A stretch of DNA of 64,000 nt from Pedobacter roseus. Its GTDB lineage: Bacteria > Bacteroidota > Bacteroidia > Sphingobacteriales > Sphingobacteriaceae. Below are positions 52,892 through 62,219 of the stretch, one piece after another; position 1 is the first letter of the stretch, and each line of letters begins with the position of its first letter. The DNA lies in contig NZ_CP060723.1 in NCBI RefSeq assembly GCF_014395225.1, positions 2,356,001-2,420,000 of the forward strand. The letters run 5' to 3'. Both the position numbers and the translations under genes were made by a program. The notes under the pieces are model-generated. The model had not been told where the DNA came from. It searched no databases and was given only the letters and a program-made list of their open reading frames with translations.

Positions 52892-55702
52892 ATGAAGTTT
52901 AAACTTTTATTAGGCATTTTATCTTTGATATTAGTCGCACATAGCGGCAGTTTTGCACAACAAAACAACCATACTTTATGGTACACCAAAGCCGCAGAAA
53001 AATGGACAGATGCTTTACCCATCGGAAACGGCAGATTAGGCGCTATGATTTTCGCCGGAACGGCTGTAGATCATATCCAGTTTAACGAAGAAACCGTTTG
53101 GACGGGTCAACCAAGGGATTATAACCGAAAAGGTGCATATCAATATCTTCCTGAAATTAGAAAATTGCTTTTCGAGGGCAAACAAAAAGAAGCTGAAGCG
53201 TTGGCACAGGAGCAATTTATGGGATTGCAAAGCAGTCAGGGCGACCGAAAAGTTTGGGTAAATGAAATGAAAGCCGGAAAAGGTATTCAGGGAAACCCCG
53301 CAATGGCTAATTTTGATGATAAACTTTGGAAAACGATAAAAGTACCTTCTTATGAGGGGTGGGAAGCCGTTGGTTTGGCAAATTTAGATGGTGCAGTTTG
53401 GTTTAGAACAACTTTTGATGTTCCGGAAAATTGGATTGGAAAAGATCTGATCTTAGATCTTAACCGCATCCGCGACCAGGATTTTACTTATATCAATGGC
53501 CAGCTAGCTGGGAATACCGATAATACGGAGCCTAGAAAATATACAATACCTGCAAAGTTGATTAAAAAAGGCAGAAATGTGATCGCTATACAGGTGCTCA
53601 ACTATTTCGATAAAGGCGGGCTGGCAGGTTATAAAGATACTTCAAAAAAAATCGGCATTTATCCTGTTGGAAGCAGCGTAGAGCAAGGCATTTCCCTGGT
53701 TAAAGAATGGAAGTATAAAATTCAGGATGAAGATCCACCTGCCGTTCCTCAATATCAGGGTAGTTATCAGCCTTTTGGAGATCTTAACCTGTATTTCAAA
53801 CAGACCAAATCTATTGTTACCAATTACAAAAGATCTTTGGATATCAGTACCGCCATTGCAAAAACCACTTATACTTTAAATGGCGTAAATTATCAGCGTG
53901 AGTATTTTGCGAGTCAGCCAAACCAGGCCATTATAATCCATTTAACGGCCGATAAAAAGGCATCCATCAGTTTCGATGCAGAACTTTCCAGCGCTCACCG
54001 AAAATCATCAGTAAAAGCTTTAGGAAATAATGTAATTGCCTTATCCATTCAGGTAAAAGATGGTGCGATTAAGGGAGAAAGCCGGTTAACAGCTTTAATT
54101 AAAAATGGATCGGTGAAGGCGATTAATGGCAAAATCAGCATCAATCAGGCCGATGAAGTAACACTTTATTTAACTGGCGGAACCAATTTTATCAATGCAC
54201 AGGATGTTTCAGGGAACCCTGCAACGGCCAATATTAAAGCACTCCATAATTTAAAAGGTAAAGCGTACACGGAAATTAAGCAGAACCACATTAAGGAATA
54301 CCAAACTTATTATAACAACTTTAGCGTTGATTTTGGCACATCGGAGAATGAAAAACTACCGACAGATGAAAGGTTGGAAAAATTCGCAAGCGCTAATGAT
54401 CCTGCTTTTGCTGCTCTATACATGCAATACGGACGGTATTTATTGATTTCGAGTTCAAGGCCGGGAACACAGCCTGCTAATCTTCAAGGCATTTGGAACG
54501 ACCTGCTCACACCACCCTGGGGAAGCAAGTACACCACCAATATTAACCTCGAAATGAATTACTGGCCGACTGAAATCCTTAATTTATCAGCCTTAAACGA
54601 ACCACTTTTTAGTAAAATTAAAGGATTATCCAAAACTGGTGCCGAAACGGCAAAAGCATATTATAATGCCCGTGGCTGGGTTTTACACCATAATACCGAT
54701 TTGTGGAACGGTACAGCCCCGATTAATGCCTCTAATCATGGTATCTGGGTTAGTGGTGGAGGGTGGCTAAGTCAGCATTTGTGGGAACATTACCAATTTA
54801 GTAAAGACCGTAAATTCCTCGAAACCGAGGCTTATCCTTTGATGAAACAAGCTGCTTTGTTCTATGAAGACTTTTTAATTAAAGACCAAAAAACAGGCTG
54901 GTTAATCAGTACACCATCTAATTCACCAGAAAACGGCGGTTTAGTGGCCGGTCCGACGATGGATCACCAGATTATCAGATCGTTATTCAGAAATTGTATA
55001 ACTGCTGCTGAGGTATTGAATGTGGATGAAGATTTTAGGAAATCCTTAACAGAGAAGGTAAAACAATTCGCACCAAATCAGATCGGCAAATACGGACAGC
55101 TACAAGAGTGGCTGGAAGATAAGGATGATACGACCAACAAACACCGTCACGTTTCTCATTTATGGGGTGTTTATCCCGGAAATGACATTACCTGGGATAA
55201 CAATGAAAAAATGATGCAGGCCGCAAAACAGTCTTTATTGTATCGCGGTGATGACGCTACCGGCTGGAGTTTAGCCTGGAAGATTAATTTCTGGGCCAGA
55301 TTTAAAGATGGTGATCATGCCATGAAACTGGTAAAAATGTTAATGAAACCAGCTAATAATGGAGCTGGTTCTTATGTTAATCTCTTTGATGCTCACCCAC
55401 CTTTCCAGATTGATGGAAACTTTGGCGGTTCAGCCGGAATTGCCGAAATGATTGTGCAAAGCCATCAAGGTTATCTGGATATTTTACCTGCTTTGCCAGC
55501 AGCTATTCCAAATGGTGAGATTAAAGGTTTAAAGGCACGTGGTGGATTTGAACTGGATTTGACATGGAAAAACGGCTTATTGACCTCAATTACTATAAAA
55601 TCTAAAACAGGAGGAGATTGTAAAGTCCGTTATAAAAACAACAATATAAGTTTTGAAACTAAAATTGGTCAAACTTATAAATTGAATGGAGATTTGAAAT
55701 GA
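52892..55702 (+). CDS. GH95 alpha-L-fucosidase/galactosidase with an inserted beta-sandwich domain
   Basis: A 936-residue exported enzyme (signal peptide to SFAQ, about residue 23). Residues 28-110 start the GH95 N-terminal domain (LWYTKAAEKWTDALPIGNGR, LGAMIFAGTAVDHIQFNEET, VWTGQPRDYNRKGAYQYLPE). Residues about 112-300 are an extra jelly-roll domain (GAVWFRTTFDVPENWIGKDL, DFTYINGQLAGNTDNTEPRK) before the family resumes with YQGSYQPFGDLNLYF. The (alpha/alpha)6 barrel shows WNDLLTPPWGSKYTTNINLE-MNYWP (Asn550, Asn552) and DGNFGGSAGIAEM (Asp841). The family removes alpha-1,2-L-fucose or L-galactose. Its stop overlaps the GH2 start (ATGA). Confidence 0.9.
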   Translation: MKFKLLLGILSLILVAHSGSFAQQNNHTLWYTKAAEKWTDALPIGNGRLGAMIFAGTAVDHIQFNEETVWTGQPRDYNRKGAYQYLPEIRKLLFEGKQKEAEALAQEQFMGLQSSQGDRKVWVNEMKAGKGIQGNPAMANFDDKLWKTIKVPSYEGWEAVGLANLDGAVWFRTTFDVPENWIGKDLILDLNRIRDQDFTYINGQLAGNTDNTEPRKYTIPAKLIKKGRNVIAIQVLNYFDKGGLAGYKDTSKKIGIYPVGSSVEQGISLVKEWKYKIQDEDPPAVPQYQGSYQPFGDLNLYFKQTKSIVTNYKRSLDISTAIAKTTYTLNGVNYQREYFASQPNQAIIIHLTADKKASISFDAELSSAHRKSSVKALGNNVIALSIQVKDGAIKGESRLTALIKNGSVKAINGKISINQADEVTLYLTGGTNFINAQDVSGNPATANIKALHNLKGKAYTEIKQNHIKEYQTYYNNFSVDFGTSENEKLPTDERLEKFASANDPAFAALYMQYGRYLLISSSRPGTQPANLQGIWNDLLTPPWGSKYTTNINLEMNYWPTEILNLSALNEPLFSKIKGLSKTGAETAKAYYNARGWVLHHNTDLWNGTAPINASNHGIWVSGGGWLSQHLWEHYQFSKDRKFLETEAYPLMKQAALFYEDFLIKDQKTGWLISTPSNSPENGGLVAGPTMDHQIIRSLFRNCITAAEVLNVDEDFRKSLTEKVKQFAPNQIGKYGQLQEWLEDKDDTTNKHRHVSHLWGVYPGNDITWDNNEKMMQAAKQSLLYRGDDATGWSLAWKINFWARFKDGDHAMKLVKMLMKPANNGAGSYVNLFDAHPPFQIDGNFGGSAGIAEMIVQSHQGYLDILPALPAAIPNGEIKGLKARGGFELDLTWKNGLLTSITIKSKTGGDCKVRYKNNNISFETKIGQTYKLNGDLK

Positions 55703-58700
55703 CAAGAGAGTTTAAAGGCATTTTAAAAAGTATTTTGAACGCGATGAGGTCCGTGGGGACACGTACCTCGGCTATAGGGATTTTAAAAAGTATTTTGAAC
55801 GTAATGAGGTTCGTGGGGACACGTACCTCGGCTATAGGTATTTTAAAAAGTGTTTTGAACGTAATGAGGTCCGTGGGGACACATACCTCGGCTAGAGGGA
55901 CTATGGCCTTCAAGAATTCCAAACGCCTTAGTCTTTGTTTCCACAGACGAAAATTGAAACATTTCACGCGCCATGGTTCGTGTCTCCACGAACCAATAAC
56001 ATACTCAAATCTTACACGGACACTTTTACTATCTTTTTGCGTTATTTTCTTAATAGGGATCAATTTCGTTCATGCCCAAAGTTCAACCAGAAAAGATATC
56101 TCATTAAATGCCAATTGGTTTACCATAGCGGATGAGGAAAACAAAAATGCTTTTGATGGTTTTCAGTCGGCCGGCTATAACACCTTAAACTGGAAAAATA
56201 TTAATGTTCCACATAACTGGGACCAATACGAGGGTTACCAACGCAAACTTCATGGCAATAAACATGGTTATGCCTGGTATCGAAAAACATTCAAAACTAA
56301 TGAAATTAAACCCGGAAAAAGGTTCTTTTTATACTTTGAGGGCGTTGGTTCTTATGCCACGATCTGGTTAAACGGTAAAAAGGTTGGCTACCATGCAGGC
56401 GGACGAACAACTTTTACTTTGGATGTTACTGTTGCCATAAAATTGAATAATCAGGAGAATATTTTAGCAGTTCGGGCTGATCATCCCGCAAATATCCAGG
56501 ATTTACCCTGGGTTGATGGCGGTTGCTCTACCGAACGCGGTTTTTCAGAAGGTTCGCAGCCCATGGGGATTTTCCGTCCGGTGCATTTAATTGTGACCAA
56601 TGATATCCGTGTTGAACCATTTGGCATTCACATCTGGAACGACAATAAAATTTCAGAAAAAGCCGCAGTATTAAACCTGATTACAAGCATTAAAAACTAT
56701 GGTTTAAAACCTAAAAATGTATCTGTAATTAACCGATTGCTTGATTCAAGCGGAAAGCAGGTTAAAGAAATCAAAAAAACACTGATTGTTCCGCCAGGTA
56801 AAGAAATCGAAATTGATCAGCAAACCGATAAAATCATCAATCCAAAACTTTGGTCTTTGGAAAATCCATATCTCTATGTTGTGCAGACGATTATCGTTGA
56901 AAATGGAAAAATTGTTGATGAATTGAAAACACCTTATGGCATCCGCTGGATCAGCTGGCCATCCGATAGTGATCCTATTGGCAATCAGGCCAATCAAAAA
57001 CAGTTTTTATTAAACGGAAAGCCAGTTTTTATTAACGGAATAGCAGAATATGAGCATTTAATCGGGCAGAGCCATGCTTTTAGTAACGAGCAGATCAGGT
57101 CGAGGGTGATGCAGGTTAAAGCAGCAGGTTTCAATGCTTTCCGCGATGCACATCAGCCACATCATTTATTGTATTCTGATTATTGGGACAAGGAAGGGAT
57201 TTTATGCTGGACACAAATGGCAGCACACATTTGGTACGATACGCCCGAATTCAGGAAGAATTTTAAAATACTTTTAACGGACTGGGTAAAGGAAAGAAGG
57301 AACAGTCCTGCGGTAGTGTTATGGGGATTGGAAAACGAAAGTACCCTGCCCGAAAATTTCGCAAAAGAATGTACCGAACTCATCCGTAAACTGGATCCAA
57401 CAGCTTCTTCACAAAGAAAAGTAACCACTTGTAATGGCGGCAAAGGAACCGATTGGGATGTGCCACAAAACTGGACGGGTACTTATGGCGGCAATCCTTT
57501 AACCTATGGCGAAGATTTGAAAAGACAGGTTTTGGTAGGCGAATATGGCGCCTGGAGAACAATTGATCTTCACAATACTGATGCCAATGGAAAAGGGTAC
57601 ACGGAGAACAAAATGACCGACCTGATGGAAACAAAAGTGCGCCTGGCCGAATCGGTAAAAGATAAAACTGCTGGTCATTTTTTCTGGCTTTATAGCTCAC
57701 ATGATAATCCGGGAAGGGTACAGGGTGGCGAGGGGTTAAGAGATCTGGATCGGATTGGTCCTGTAAATTACAAAGGCATGTTTACCCCTTGGGAAGAACC
57801 AACAGATGTTTTTTACATGTTCAGGGCAAATTATGCACCAAAACAAACGGAAGCTATGGTATATATCGTTTCGCACACCTGGCCAAACCGCTGGACAAAA
57901 CCCGGCATTAAAGATAGTGTTGTGGTATATTCTAACTGTGATGAAGTAGAACTTTTTAATGATGTAAACGGACAATCTTTAGGCAAGAAAAAGCGCGGCC
58001 AGATTGGTACGCATTTCCAGTGGAACAAGCCCGAAATTAACTACAATGTACTTTATGCGGTAGGTTATGTAAATGGAAAAGCGGTTGCAAAAGATCTAGT
58101 AGTTTTGCAGAATTTACCTCAAAGTCCAAATTTTAACACATTAATTTCAGAGGGAAAACTTACTGTTCCCATGAAGGGTTATCATTATGTGTACCGCATC
58201 AACTGTGGAGGAGGCGATTATACCGATGTGAACGGCAATCAATGGTCGGCCGACCGGAATTTAACTTCGGCTGATAATTTTGGATCTACCTCATGGACGG
58301 CTAATTTTCCAGGTGTGCCCGATTTTTTCGCCAGTCAACGCCGTACTTTTCAACCTATTAGTGGCACTAAAGATTGGAAGCTTTTTCAAACCTTCAGATA
58401 TGGTAGAGATCAGCTAAAATACCACTTCCCATTGCCTGATGGGGAATATTTGATTGAACTTTATTTCATTGAACCCTGGCTGGGAATTGGTGGCGGTTTT
58501 GATGCCAAAGCCATGCGTTTATTTGATGTGGCCTTTAATGGAAAAACGGTTCTTAAAGATTTGGATATCTGGAGAGAAACCGGCAGCAATACATTATTGA
58601 AGAAAACTATCAAAACTTCAATCAAAGGTGGCTTTTTGGATATTAATTTCCCTGAGGTAAAAGTGGGTCAGGCGGTTATTTCGGGTATTGCCATAGCCAG

Positions 58701-59508
58701 TTTAAACCAAAATATTAAACCTGCACCAGAAAGTAATTCGCTCTTAACCAAGATCAAAAATTCCGAATTAAATAGCTGGCTGGACATTGGAGACGAGCAA
58801 TTTAAAGGAGAAAAATCAGCATTTACCGATTTGCCTTCAAATTTATATGGCGCAGAATGGCTAAAAACCTCACGCGGTCAAGAAAGCATCGAATTTACCG
58901 CTACTGATAGTGTTGATGTCTTTGTTGCACTCAATAAAACCAGCAGCGTTCCGCAGGGATTTGAAAATACCAAAAGCACTTTGAGCAACAGCCGGGATGA
59001 AACGTTTGATATTTATCGCAAAAGACTTATTCCCAACGAAAGAATCATATTTGATGGTAGGGTGGCCAGCGTTTTTGTATTGCCCATTACCCATTTACAA
59101 CCTGCTTATGATTTAAAAACCACCACAAGTTACAAAGCCACTGATGGCATTTTAGCTGGGAAAGACATTACAAAAGCCGTATTGATGGATAAACAGCGCG
59201 TAATTTTTAATGCGGGTAACCAGGCTAGCCTCACCTGGAATATTTCAGTTGGCGTTGCAGATACCTATTCCTTAACTATTAAGTATCATAACCCATCTAC
59301 TCAACCCTTGAAAGCCAAACTGGAGTTTTTATCGGCAGATGGAACACTAATGAAAACAGAAATAGCAGAATTTGCACCTACAAAAGAGGGGAAATGGAAT
59401 TACCTGAACACCAATACCGGGAGCATGATTAATGCCGGAAGTTACAGCGTGCGCTTAACCGCCACAGAAACCAAAGGACTTGCAGTTGACGCTTTAGATG
59501 TTCAATAA
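55699..59508 (+). CDS. Modular GH2 beta-galactosidase-type enzyme with malectin domain; repeat-derived N-terminus
   Basis: The frame of 1269 residues begins at an ATG overlapping the GH95 stop. Residues 7-66 are three 20-residue units from a 60-bp DNA repeat (GILKSILNAMRSVGTRTSAI), and residues 67-100 come from further repeat DNA. The signal peptide is only at about 103-126 (TRTLLLSFCVIFLIGINFVH). Then follow the GH2 jelly roll (ISLNANWFTIADEENKNAFD, YAWYRKTFKTNEIKPGKRFF), immunoglobulin-like domain and TIM barrel with acid/base Glu547 (GLENES) and nucleophile Glu615 (VGEYGAW), a further GH2-type domain, a malectin domain at about 815-1000 (YRINCGGGDYTDVNGNQWSA) and a CBM-like C-terminal end. 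Export could be disturbed by the N-terminal extension; no better start codon exists after the repeats. Confidence 0.88.
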   Translation: MTREFKGILKSILNAMRSVGTRTSAIGILKSILNVMRFVGTRTSAIGILKSVLNVMRSVGTHTSARGTMAFKNSKRLSLCFHRRKLKHFTRHGSCLHEPITYSNLTRTLLLSFCVIFLIGINFVHAQSSTRKDISLNANWFTIADEENKNAFDGFQSAGYNTLNWKNINVPHNWDQYEGYQRKLHGNKHGYAWYRKTFKTNEIKPGKRFFLYFEGVGSYATIWLNGKKVGYHAGGRTTFTLDVTVAIKLNNQENILAVRADHPANIQDLPWVDGGCSTERGFSEGSQPMGIFRPVHLIVTNDIRVEPFGIHIWNDNKISEKAAVLNLITSIKNYGLKPKNVSVINRLLDSSGKQVKEIKKTLIVPPGKEIEIDQQTDKIINPKLWSLENPYLYVVQTIIVENGKIVDELKTPYGIRWISWPSDSDPIGNQANQKQFLLNGKPVFINGIAEYEHLIGQSHAFSNEQIRSRVMQVKAAGFNAFRDAHQPHHLLYSDYWDKEGILCWTQMAAHIWYDTPEFRKNFKILLTDWVKERRNSPAVVLWGLENESTLPENFAKECTELIRKLDPTASSQRKVTTCNGGKGTDWDVPQNWTGTYGGNPLTYGEDLKRQVLVGEYGAWRTIDLHNTDANGKGYTENKMTDLMETKVRLAESVKDKTAGHFFWLYSSHDNPGRVQGGEGLRDLDRIGPVNYKGMFTPWEEPTDVFYMFRANYAPKQTEAMVYIVSHTWPNRWTKPGIKDSVVVYSNCDEVELFNDVNGQSLGKKKRGQIGTHFQWNKPEINYNVLYAVGYVNGKAVAKDLVVLQNLPQSPNFNTLISEGKLTVPMKGYHYVYRINCGGGDYTDVNGNQWSADRNLTSADNFGSTSWTANFPGVPDFFASQRRTFQPISGTKDWKLFQTFRYGRDQLKYHFPLPDGEYLIELYFIEPWLGIGGGFDAKAMRLFDVAFNGKTVLKDLDIWRETGSNTLLKKTIKTSIKGGFLDINFPEVKVGQAVISGIAIASLNQNIKPAPESNSLLTKIKNSELNSWLDIGDEQFKGEKSAFTDLPSNLYGAEWLKTSRGQESIEFTATDSVDVFVALNKTSSVPQGFENTKSTLSNSRDETFDIYRKRLIPNERIIFDGRVASVFVLPITHLQPAYDLKTTTSYKATDGILAGKDITKAVLMDKQRVIFNAGNQASLTWNISVGVADTYSLTIKYHNPSTQPLKAKLEFLSADGTLMKTEIAEFAPTKEGKWNYLNTNTGSMINAGSYSVRLTATETKGLAVDALDVQ
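55716..55895. repeat. Three tandem copies of a 60-bp unit with hairpin
   Basis: Copies at 55716-55775, 55776-55835 and 55836-55895 differ at a few bases. Each contains GAGGT-C/T-CGTG, loop GGGA, CACG/CACA-T-ACCTC, a degenerate form of the 51164 hairpin in the same orientation. The 60-base period is a multiple of three, so the GH2 frame stays open through all copies. Confidence 0.9.
55931..55995. repeat. Hairpin repeat, inverted copies after the triplication
   Basis: A degenerate copy GTCTTTGTTTCCACAGAC (55931-55948) and a good copy TGGTTCGTG, TCTC, CACGAACCA (55974-55995), both with the loop sense opposite to the three tandem copies. The GH2 frame is read through them. Confidence 0.7.
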
Positions 59509-59606
59509 GATAAGATGGTATAATATGTGGCCAAAATCTTATATTAATGATGATATTTAGGGATGCATATTTGTTTTAACCAAATTAATAAACGAGCCAA
59601 CAAGTA

Positions 59607-61175
59607 ATGAAAGGTCTTCCTGTATTCGATCTTGCGATCATCTTCATTTATCTTGTTGGGATGATATTAGTTGGGGTTTATTTTTCGCGAAAAAATAAAA
59701 ACTCCGAGCAATTTACAAAAGCTTCGGGCCTGATTCCCGGATGGGCGATAGGTTTATCTATTTATGCAACATTTTTAAGCAGTAACACTTTTTTGGGCGT
59801 GCCCGGTAAATCTTTTGGGGGCAACTGGAATGCATTTGTATTCAGTATTTCGATGCCGTTGGCCGCATGGGTGGCTTCTAAATATTTCGTGCCATTTTAC
59901 CGAAATACCGGAGAAATATCAGCTTATACCCATTTAGAAAAACGTTTTGGGGCATGGGCAAGGGTATATGCAGTTGTATGTTTTCTATTGACACAATTGG
60001 CCAGAATGGGATCGATATTTTTCGGGATCGCATTGAGCCTTCAGGCACTTACGGGTTATTCCATGCAGATGATTATGATCGTAATTGGTATCTGTATCAT
60101 TGTCTACACCGTTTTAGGAGGAATTGAAGCGGTAATATGGACAGAAGTGGTACAGGCCATTGTGAAAACCCTGGGAGCACTGCTCATTTTGTACCTGATT
60201 ATAACCAACATGCCGGGGGGTGTATCAAAGATTGTAGAAATTGGAAAATCTGCTGATAAATTTAGCCTCGGCAGTTTTAAATTCGATTTTGTCGGATCGT
60301 CGTTCTGGGTGGTTTTGCTTTATGGTTTTTTTATCAACCTGAACAATTTTGGAATGGACCAGAATTATATTCAGCGCTACCATACCGCATCATCAAGTAA
60401 AGCAGCTTCGAAATCAATATGGCTATGTGTTTGGTTATACATCCCGGCCTCATTGCTATTTTTCATTATAGGATCTTGCTTGTACGCTTACTATGAGGTT
60501 AATCCGGAATTGGTGCAGTCGATCAAACACCAGGTAGCTATTGAGCGCTTACCTTTACATGCTTCAGCAACAGAGGTGTTGAAAGTGCAGAATGCTTTGG
60601 TTCCATCAGATTATGGCGATAAAATAATGCCTCATTTTATGGTCACCAAGATCCCGGTAGGTTTGGTTGGACTGATTGTTTCGGCCATTTTATCTGCAGC
60701 CATGAGTACCATTAGTTCTGGGATGAACGCTTCGGCAACCGTGTTTTCGGTAGATATTTACAAAAGATATTTCAAACCCGGCATCACCGAGAAACAGAAT
60801 TTATCGCTGCTGCATTTGGCTACCGTAGGATTTGGATTATTGGGTATGATTGCCGGGATTGCCATGATCGGTGTAAAAAGTATTTTAGATGTTTGGTGGG
60901 AATTATCAGGAATTTTTGCGGCTGGAATGCTGGGATTGTTTTTATTAGGCATCATCAGCAGGCAAAGCAAAAACCATGAAGCCATCACGGCAACCATTAT
61001 CGGTATTGCTGTAATTATATGGATGACATTTTCTTCACTTCTTCCTCCAGAATATGAAGTTTTTAGAAATCCTTTACATAAAAACATGATTATCGTAATC
61101 GGTACTTTAACCATTTTTTTAACAGGACTTTTCCTGACAAAAATTAAAAACAAAAAGACAAAAACAGTCCACTAA
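59607..61175 (+). CDS. Sodium:solute symporter (SSS family)
   Basis: A 522-residue inner-membrane transporter with about 13 helices. It starts at once in helix 1 (PVFDLAIIFIYLVGMILVGV), followed by SEQFTKASGLIPGWAIGLSI, YATFLSSNTFLGVPGKSFGG, YTVLGGIEAVIWTEVVQAIV and the late sodium-site segment AILSAAMSTISSGMNASATV. SSS transporters of PULs import sugars, sialic acid or sugar acids. Its place before the DHDPS-family gene makes a sugar acid or related product likely. 98 bases after the GH2 stop, likely co-transcribed. Confidence 0.9.
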   Translation: MKGLPVFDLAIIFIYLVGMILVGVYFSRKNKNSEQFTKASGLIPGWAIGLSIYATFLSSNTFLGVPGKSFGGNWNAFVFSISMPLAAWVASKYFVPFYRNTGEISAYTHLEKRFGAWARVYAVVCFLLTQLARMGSIFFGIALSLQALTGYSMQMIMIVIGICIIVYTVLGGIEAVIWTEVVQAIVKTLGALLILYLIITNMPGGVSKIVEIGKSADKFSLGSFKFDFVGSSFWVVLLYGFFINLNNFGMDQNYIQRYHTASSSKAASKSIWLCVWLYIPASLLFFIIGSCLYAYYEVNPELVQSIKHQVAIERLPLHASATEVLKVQNALVPSDYGDKIMPHFMVTKIPVGLVGLIVSAILSAAMSTISSGMNASATVFSVDIYKRYFKPGITEKQNLSLLHLATVGFGLLGMIAGIAMIGVKSILDVWWELSGIFAAGMLGLFLLGIISRQSKNHEAITATIIGIAVIIWMTFSSLLPPEYEVFRNPLHKNMIIVIGTLTIFLTGLFLTKIKNKKTKTVH

Positions 61176-61234
61176 GCTCATTCAGAGCTTTTCTGGTACA
61201 AAAAAACATAACACATTTACCATATCAAACTACA

Positions 61235-62167
61235 ATGGAAAACTCACAAAAAGGGTTCATCCCGGTTATGCTCACGCCATTTTTGAGCAATGGGAATATC
61301 GATTATCCTGCTTTAACACAACTTACTGAGATTTATTTACAGGCAGGAGCTTCAGGTTTGTTTGCCAATTGCCTCTCGAGCGAAATGTTCGAATTAAGTG
61401 ATAAAGAAAGAATCCAGGCCATAAAACATGTGATAAAGGTGGCAAATGGCGCAGTACCTGTTGTAGCCACCGGAACCTTTGGTGGTGAAATTGCCAAACA
61501 AGCCGATTTTATAAAGGAGGTTAGCGATGCAGGCGTAGAAGCTGTAATTGCAATTACCAGTTTATTGGCCAATGAAGGGGATAGCGATGAAATATTTAAC
61601 GACCGCGTGTTCGATCTGCTGCATCAAACGGATGAAATTCCGATGGGTTTTTACGAATGCCCTGTACCCTACAAAAGAGTATTAAAGCCACAGCAACTGG
61701 CCGATTTTGTCGCTACAGGAAGGGTAATTTACCATAAAGATACCAGCCTTGATCTTAATCAGATAAAAGAAAAACTTAAACTCACCGAAGGTTATGCCTT
61801 TGGTTTATACGATGCCTACATGGTTCACGCAGTTGATTCGCTAAAAGCAGGTGCTTCAGGGTTATCCTGTATTCAGGGCAATTATTTTCCGGAGTTAATT
61901 GTTTGGTTATGTGATCATTATAATGATGAATCGCTTAATGATGAGGTACAGGCCGTGCAACAGTTTTTGATCGATAACATGGAGGTGATGCATCATGTTT
62001 ATCCGGTAGTATCTAAATATTTTCTGCAAAAACGGGGTTTAAACATTTCTACTTTTACACGAAGAAATGTGGGTGCATTTACCACAAGCGAAGAGAAAGG
62101 AATGGAAACCTTGTTTGATGATTATACTTCGTTACGTAATAATCTGAATATTAAGGTTTTTATATGA
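61235..62167 (+). CDS. DHDPS/NAL-family aldolase
   Basis: A 310-residue class I aldolase: GFIPVMLTPFLSNGNIDYPA, ANCLSSEMFELSDKERIQAI, VVATGTFGGEIAKQADFIKE, GFYECPVPYKRVLKPQQLAD with the catalytic Tyr and VIYHKDTSLDLNQI with the Schiff-base Lys. The common GTTGE motif reads NCLSSE and the usual YNxP is YECP, so it is a divergent branch. Family members split or join pyruvate adducts such as N-acetylneuraminate, 2-keto-3-deoxy sugar acids or dihydrodipicolinate; in this pectin-like context a 2-keto-3-deoxy-sugar acid is probable. 59 bases after the symporter. Confidence 0.85.
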   Translation: MENSQKGFIPVMLTPFLSNGNIDYPALTQLTEIYLQAGASGLFANCLSSEMFELSDKERIQAIKHVIKVANGAVPVVATGTFGGEIAKQADFIKEVSDAGVEAVIAITSLLANEGDSDEIFNDRVFDLLHQTDEIPMGFYECPVPYKRVLKPQQLADFVATGRVIYHKDTSLDLNQIKEKLKLTEGYAFGLYDAYMVHAVDSLKAGASGLSCIQGNYFPELIVWLCDHYNDESLNDEVQAVQQFLIDNMEVMHHVYPVVSKYFLQKRGLNISTFTRRNVGAFTTSEEKGMETLFDDYTSLRNNLNIKVFI

Positions 62168-62175
62168 TATTCTTC

Positions 62176-62208
62176 AAACCCCGCAGGTTTTAAAAACCTG
62201 CGAGGTTT
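62176..62208. terminator. AGGTTTT-hairpin repeat copy 2, bidirectional terminator
   Basis: AAACCCCGCAGGTTTT and AAAACCTGCGAGGTTT arms (one mismatch), between the converging aldolase and AraC genes; related to 12185-12217. Confidence 0.7.
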
Positions 62209-62219
62209 GTAATTCTAGC

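Noticed and set aside
55716..55895. CRISPR-like array (three repeats)
   Set aside because: The 60-bp units are directly adjacent with no unique spacers, and no cas gene is near; it is a tandem duplication.
55659..56063. Minus-strand frame of 134 codons with repeated peptides
   Set aside because: It is the antisense of the in-frame DNA repeat at the GH2 start; its repetitive peptide follows from the DNA repeat only.
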